From Kitasatospora sp. MAP12-44 (GTDB lineage Bacteria > Actinomycetota > Actinomycetes > Streptomycetales > Streptomycetaceae): a DNA stretch of 64,000 nt. A model generated the notes under the pieces. That model was not told the origin of the DNA, ran no database searches, and saw nothing but the letters and a program-made list of their open reading frames with translations. The stretch lies in assembly GCF_029892095.1 (NCBI RefSeq), contig NZ_JARZAE010000004.1:3844001-3908000 (forward strand), in the 5' to 3' direction. Below are positions 59,995 through 64,000 of the stretch, one piece after another. The translations under genes were made by a program, and so were the position numbers. Numbering within the stretch: position 1 is the first letter of the stretch; the number at the start of each line of letters is the position of its first letter.

Positions 59995-61203
59995 ATGACC
60001 ACTACACCAAGAAGCACAGCACCTTCGCTGCACGCCGTCGAGGATCCGCCTGCCCCAGCGAGGGCGGACACCACCACCGTCGACGCGGTGCCCAGCGGCT
60101 TCGCGCTCGCACTGGCCGCGGAGCCCGGGGTCCACGACCCGATGGTCATTGCGGCGGTGGCCGCCGTGCCCCGCCACCGCCTCATCCCGCGCGCCTACCA
60201 GCCGCTGGGAGAGCAGCGGCCTGCGACGCGCTGGCGGCTGCTGGACTCCGACGAGGACCGGGCCGCGCACCGGGTGCTCGTCTACTCCATGGATCAGGTG
60301 GTCGTCCAACTCGCCGACCAGCCGGCCGCCGACCACACGGTCGGCGCCATCTGCACCGGCCGGCCGGCCGCCCAGAGCTCCGGCGCCGGGCTCCTCGCGC
60401 GCACCCTGCAGGATCTGAGGGTCGGGGACGGCGACCGGTTCCTCGAACTGGGCGCGTGCACGGGCTACCTGTCCGCGGCCGCCCACCGACTGACCCGCCG
60501 CCAGGTCACCGGCGTCGAGTGCGACCGCGACCTGGTGCGCCAGGCCACGCCCAGGCTCCACGAGATCGGCGCCGACGTGCGCCTTCTGGCCCGCGACGCA
60601 CTGCGCGGCCTGCCCGACGGCACCTGGGACAAGATCGCCGCCAGTTTCTCCGTGCCCGCCGTCCCGGCCGGCTGGCTGCGACACCTGGCACCGGGCGGGC
60701 TGCTGCGCACGACCGTCAACCCCGGCGCGCCCGGCTGGCACGCCACCGCCCTCATCGAACGCGACAAGGACGGCGCCTTCTCGGGCACGCTGAGCGCCGA
60801 ACTGTGGGGGCACGTCCCGGCCCGAGGCGCCGGCTGGCTGCCCGTACCCGAGCAACGCTCAGCCGACGGCGCCACACGCACGGCCGTCCTGCCGCCGCCC
60901 CCGCACACCGAGCGCGGCTTCTGGGTCGCTGTCGGCCACCTGCTGCCCGGGGTCCGCCGCTTCTGGAACCCGGACGGCGACGAGGGCGTGCTGCTCGTCG
61001 GCACCGACGGATCGCGCGCCCATATTGCCCCGGACGGCGCCACCGTCACCGAGTGGGGCCCGCGCAACCTGTGGCAGCTCGCCGAGGACGTCCACGAACG
61101 CTGGACCGCCGCCGGACGACCGGACACCTACCGGCTGGAACTGACCGACCAGGAGCAACGGATCATCGGCGGCCCGGGCCTGCACTGGGTGCTGCCATTG
61201 TGA
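59995..61203 (+). CDS. PCMT-like (L-isoaspartate-type) methyltransferase
   Basis: This is a 402-residue protein. The central domain has the SAM-binding FLELGACTGYLSAAAHRLTR (about 145-164), VTGVECDRDLVRQ and LLARDALRGLPDGTWDK, as in protein-L-isoaspartate O-methyltransferases. The first 50 and last 150 residues are extra. PCMT-like enzymes often occur in ribosomal peptide clusters, where they methylate Asp/isoAsp; the GMRPG peptide has no Asp, so the target here would be other. ATG 59995 follows GGGAG. Confidence 0.82.
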   Translation: MTTTPRSTAPSLHAVEDPPAPARADTTTVDAVPSGFALALAAEPGVHDPMVIAAVAAVPRHRLIPRAYQPLGEQRPATRWRLLDSDEDRAAHRVLVYSMDQVVVQLADQPAADHTVGAICTGRPAAQSSGAGLLARTLQDLRVGDGDRFLELGACTGYLSAAAHRLTRRQVTGVECDRDLVRQATPRLHEIGADVRLLARDALRGLPDGTWDKIAASFSVPAVPAGWLRHLAPGGLLRTTVNPGAPGWHATALIERDKDGAFSGTLSAELWGHVPARGAGWLPVPEQRSADGATRTAVLPPPPHTERGFWVAVGHLLPGVRRFWNPDGDEGVLLVGTDGSRAHIAPDGATVTEWGPRNLWQLAEDVHERWTAAGRPDTYRLELTDQEQRIIGGPGLHWVLPL

Positions 61204-61359
61204 CCGCCCCTCGCCAGCGCACCGCGGGCCTTCCGCGATCGCGTCACCGCGATGGCGGTGTAACGGGACCGGAGGAGGCCGGTTCGCCCGGTCGCCGCCC
61301 AACCCGGCTCGCGCCCCGCCACCCTGCCTGTGCCCTTCGACGAGTACTGGAGCCGCCCA

Positions 61360-63378
61360 GTGATCTGGCCACGCCGCAAGCCCCGCCCCGATTTCCAGCC
61401 CTCGGCCGGCGAGCTCCGTCTGTTCGGAGCCAGGTTCGGCTACGACTTCGGGTTCACCCGGCACGAGAGCGTCACCGCTGACGCCACGCTGCGCCGCGTC
61501 GCCCGGCAGATCCCGGCCATGCTGATGCTCGCCTGGCGCCTGGCCTGGCGGGCCGACCGGCGGGCCCTGGTCGGCGTGGTGTGCGCCGAGGTTGGGCGCG
61601 CCGCCTTCGCCGCGGTTGCGCTGGTGGCGACCAACCGGGTGCTGGCCAAGCTGCTGGCCGGCGGCAGCGCCACGCAGAGTCTCCACCGCGCGCTGGTGCC
61701 GCTGCTGGTCGCGGGTGCGGCCACCGGTGCGGCGAGCTGGCTGTCGTCCGCCTCCACGTGGGCGGCGGCGGTCCTGGAGCCCCAGGTCGAGCGGATCACC
61801 ACCCTGACGCTGTTGCGGCACGCCGACTCGGTCGAGCTCGCCGCCCTGGAGGACGCGGAGTTCGCCCGGACGCTGGAGAGCGCGCGTTTCGGCGCGGACT
61901 CGGTGCGGCGCCTGACCAGCGAGGCCGTCTCCGTGCTGGGCTCCATGCTGACCATGACGGCGACGGCCGGGGTGATCCTGTCGCTGAATGTGGCGCTGCT
62001 GCCGATGCTGGTGCTGATCGCGCTGCCCCGGGCCTGGGGTGCGGTGCGCACCGCCCGGCGCCGGCACGCCTCGGTGATGGCCTGGCTTCAGCACGCTCGG
62101 GCCTCGAACCTGATCTGTCAGCAGGTCACCGCCACGCAGAACGCAGCCGAGTTGCGGGTCCACGGGGTGGGTCGGTGGCTGCTGGAGTGCTACGAGGAGA
62201 TGGCGCGCACCTCCGAGCGGGAGCGCCGGCGCCTAGCCGGGGCCGCGGCCGCGACCTCGGCCGGCTCCTCGGCGGCGTCCGGCGCCGCCTCGCTGGCCAC
62301 CTTCGTCCTCCTGGGCTGGCTCGTGCTCTCCCACCGGCTGCCGATGGCTGGCGCTGTCACGGTCATCGTCGGTATCCGCAGTGGTGCCGCGACGGTTGGG
62401 ACCCTGCTGACCGGTGTGAACCGAATGTTCGAGGAGTCGTTGTACGTGCGGGACCTCGAGCGGCTCGGTACCGCTGCGGCCGAGCGGGCCATCCCAGTCG
62501 GGGGCGTCGACCTGCCGCAGCGGCCTGCCGAGATCCGGCTGGAGAAGGTGACGTTCACCTACGCCGGCCGCACCTCACCATCGCTGAGCAGCGTGTCCTT
62601 GGTCATCCCCCGCGGCAAGGTCGTCGCCCTTGTCGGCGTCAACGGCGCCGGCAAGAGCACCATTGCCAAAATGCTCGTTGGCCTCTACCAGCCTGACGAG
62701 GGCCGGATCCTGTGGGACGACGTGGACACCCGCACCGCTGACCGCCGCCAGCAGTTCGACTCGTGTGTGCTGTTCGCCCAGGACTTCGTCCGCTGGCCGT
62801 TCACCATCCGGGCCAACACCACGGCTGGGCGCCCCGAACACGCCGAGGACGGCCAAGCCCTGCAGGGCGCGGCCGACTTCGCCGGGCTCGAAGCCCTGCT
62901 GGGCGAGCAGCCGAATGGCTGGGACACCATGGCGGCCAAGGGCTTCACCGGAGGCGTCGAGCTGTCCGGCGGCCAGTGGCAGAGGATCGGCACCGGCCGA
63001 GCGGCCTTCCGGTTCTCCACCATCGGCACCGACGCGAGGCCCCCGCACCTGGTGATCGCCGACGAGCCCACCTCCGCTCTCGACCCGGCCGCCGAGATCG
63101 CCGCCTTCGACCGCATCCGCTCGCTGGCCGAACAGGGCATGGCGGTGGTTCTGATCACCCACCGCCTGGCCGCCAGCGCCGCCGCCGACCTGATCTACGT
63201 CCTCGATGGCGGCGAGCTCGTCGAACAGGGCACCCACGACCAGCTCATGGCCAACGAGCCGGACCCGGACTGGCCCGGGCGCGGCAGCTACCGCACCGCC
63301 TACCTGCTCCAGGCCCGCCAGTACGACAACACCCCCCTGCCCGGACAGCGCCGCCCCCGCACCGCCGACCGGACCTGA
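61360..63378 (+). CDS. ABC exporter with fused membrane and ATPase domains
   Basis: This 672-residue protein has a membrane domain with about six helices (residues 40-340) and a C-terminal ATPase: Walker A GVNGAGKST, Q-loop FAQDFVRW, signature LSGGQWQR and Walker B VIADEPTSALD, then a switch His in LITHRLA. It is a half-size exporter working as a dimer, suited for a peptide or peptide-like product. GTG 61360 with GGAG 7 nt upstream is preferred to GTG 61330. No protease domain (C39) is present. Confidence 0.92.
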   Translation: MIWPRRKPRPDFQPSAGELRLFGARFGYDFGFTRHESVTADATLRRVARQIPAMLMLAWRLAWRADRRALVGVVCAEVGRAAFAAVALVATNRVLAKLLAGGSATQSLHRALVPLLVAGAATGAASWLSSASTWAAAVLEPQVERITTLTLLRHADSVELAALEDAEFARTLESARFGADSVRRLTSEAVSVLGSMLTMTATAGVILSLNVALLPMLVLIALPRAWGAVRTARRRHASVMAWLQHARASNLICQQVTATQNAAELRVHGVGRWLLECYEEMARTSERERRRLAGAAAATSAGSSAASGAASLATFVLLGWLVLSHRLPMAGAVTVIVGIRSGAATVGTLLTGVNRMFEESLYVRDLERLGTAAAERAIPVGGVDLPQRPAEIRLEKVTFTYAGRTSPSLSSVSLVIPRGKVVALVGVNGAGKSTIAKMLVGLYQPDEGRILWDDVDTRTADRRQQFDSCVLFAQDFVRWPFTIRANTTAGRPEHAEDGQALQGAADFAGLEALLGEQPNGWDTMAAKGFTGGVELSGGQWQRIGTGRAAFRFSTIGTDARPPHLVIADEPTSALDPAAEIAAFDRIRSLAEQGMAVVLITHRLAASAAADLIYVLDGGELVEQGTHDQLMANEPDPDWPGRGSYRTAYLLQARQYDNTPLPGQRRPRTADRT

Positions 63379-63630
63379 CCGCCCCTCAAGGTCGTCGGCT
63401 GGCGACATCGCCCTGCCCGCCCACTGCCCTGACTGCCGCATCAAGGAGCCGTCCGTCGTGATCACCGGCCACTGTCGCGCCCACCGGGCGCACATGACAC
63501 CGCGGGACAATCCGCGTCCCGGAGCGGGCGGGCCCCGCGCGCCGCCCCTCAGTCTCGTCTGCGCCAAATCGTCAACCCTGCGCGGCCCGATCCCTGCCCG
63601 CGAGCAACACCCATCACCGAAGGAGCAACG

Positions 63631-64000
63631 TTGTCCGACACCAGCACCAGTCCGACCAGCACGACGCCGGAGACGATCCGGATCCTGGGCTGGAACGTCC
63701 AGCACGGCCGGCACCGCGATTCGGCCATCGCCTTCATCCAGTCCCTCGACCCGGCGCCGGAGATCATCCTGTGGCAGGAGGCGCAGCCCGGCGATCCGAA
63801 GAAGGGCATACCTTCGGACGCCGAGGTGGTCTCCGAGGCGCTGGGGATGGACGTCTACGAGAACGTGCTGACCCCGCACATGCGGCGCCCGAAGCACAAT
63901 CTGATCCTCATCAAGCGCGACGGCGTGTTCGTCCACGACGGCACCTACCAGCATCCCGGGGCGCCGCACCAGGCGCCGGCGAACGTCGCGGTGCGGCTGC
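63631..64000 (+). CDS. Endonuclease/exonuclease/phosphatase-family protein, cut by window end
   Basis: The visible 123 residues hold the start of an EEP domain: RILGWNVQHGRHRDSAIAFI with the Asn, and EIILWQEAQPGD with the metal-binding Glu, then HNLILIKRDG. The family covers DNases, phosphatases and sphingomyelinases. TTG 63631 has AAGGAG 6 nt upstream. The C-terminal part lies outside. Same strand as the ABC exporter, 252 nt downstream; membership in the cluster is uncertain. Confidence 0.8.
   Translation, partial: MSDTSTSPTSTTPETIRILGWNVQHGRHRDSAIAFIQSLDPAPEIILWQEAQPGDPKKGIPSDAEVVSEALGMDVYENVLTPHMRRPKHNLILIKRDGVFVHDGTYQHPGAPHQAPANVAVRL

Overview
The window is very GC-rich DNA with strong G/C preference at third codon positions, GTG and TTG starts, and 4-nt ATGA/GTGA gene overlaps. 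It encodes WhiB, DUF2637, DUF317, XRE/DUF397 pairs, a conservon-like ATPase and Roadblock pair, and SAM-methyltransferases of the DUF574 type. Together these point to a streptomycete (Streptomyces, Kitasatospora or a close relative). I saw no rRNA, no convincing tRNA and no CRISPR array.

Region A (1 to about 22.4 kb) looks like an integrated mobilizable element. Reading from its right end leftwards it has a tyrosine integrase (20759-22270), an XRE repressor and a divergent excisionase-like gene with a shared operator, a small kinase, and plasmid-type helix-turn-helix proteins. A leftward replication/regulation operon follows: a 120-aa protein, a phage-type initiator, a DnaC-like ATPase, a WhiB-like protein and a DUF2637 membrane protein with a long Gly-Thr-Pro repeat tail. 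Then come MobC and a relaxase with a three-hairpin candidate oriT, a cargo trio (ATP-grasp ligase, acetyltransferase-like protein, MFS exporter), and small plasmid-type genes (DUF317, VWA). The left end is not visible. No FtsK/TraB or type IV coupling protein is seen, so the element appears mobilizable rather than self-transmissible.

Region B (22.4-31.2 kb) is mixed: a phosphomannomutase, an XRE regulator with two DUF397 partners, an anti-sigma-like ATPase, a radical SAM/SPASM enzyme coupled to a GHMP kinase and a 37-codon frame, a TrmO-like methyltransferase and a large XRE/TPR regulator.

Region C (31.4-47.2 kb) is a run of 16 rightward genes, many joined by 1-4 nt overlaps. It holds DUF6624, an HATPase, Roadblock, a DUF574 methyltransferase, several HTH and TPR regulators, a GH15 glycosidase, and three consecutive proteins whose enzyme-like domains have lost key residues: a receiver without the phospho-acceptor Asp, a tandem Nudix-like protein, and a LuxR HTH fused to a helicase fold without Walker A Lys.

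Region D (47.2-64 kb) is the most novel part. A leftward nine-gene operon begins with a 73-aa peptide made almost entirely of seven GMRPG repeats in a nine-residue period. It continues with a fatty-acid-desaturase-like enzyme, an arginine-type amidinotransferase, a cupin/JmjC-like protein, a heme-oxygenase-like iron enzyme, a GFA-type zinc protein, a DDAH-like guanidino enzyme, a CPA2 antiporter and a nitroreductase. Divergent from it are a free-standing class II aminoacyl-tRNA-synthetase-like protein, a TauD-like dioxygenase, an AlkC/AlkD-like HEAT protein, a Nudix hydrolase, a PCMT-like methyltransferase, an ABC exporter and an endonuclease/exonuclease/phosphatase protein cut by the window end. 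I read this as a candidate undescribed multi-core ribosomal-peptide (or peptide-scaffold) pathway with guanidine chemistry. The chemistry is inference; the repeats, gene order and enzyme families are visible.
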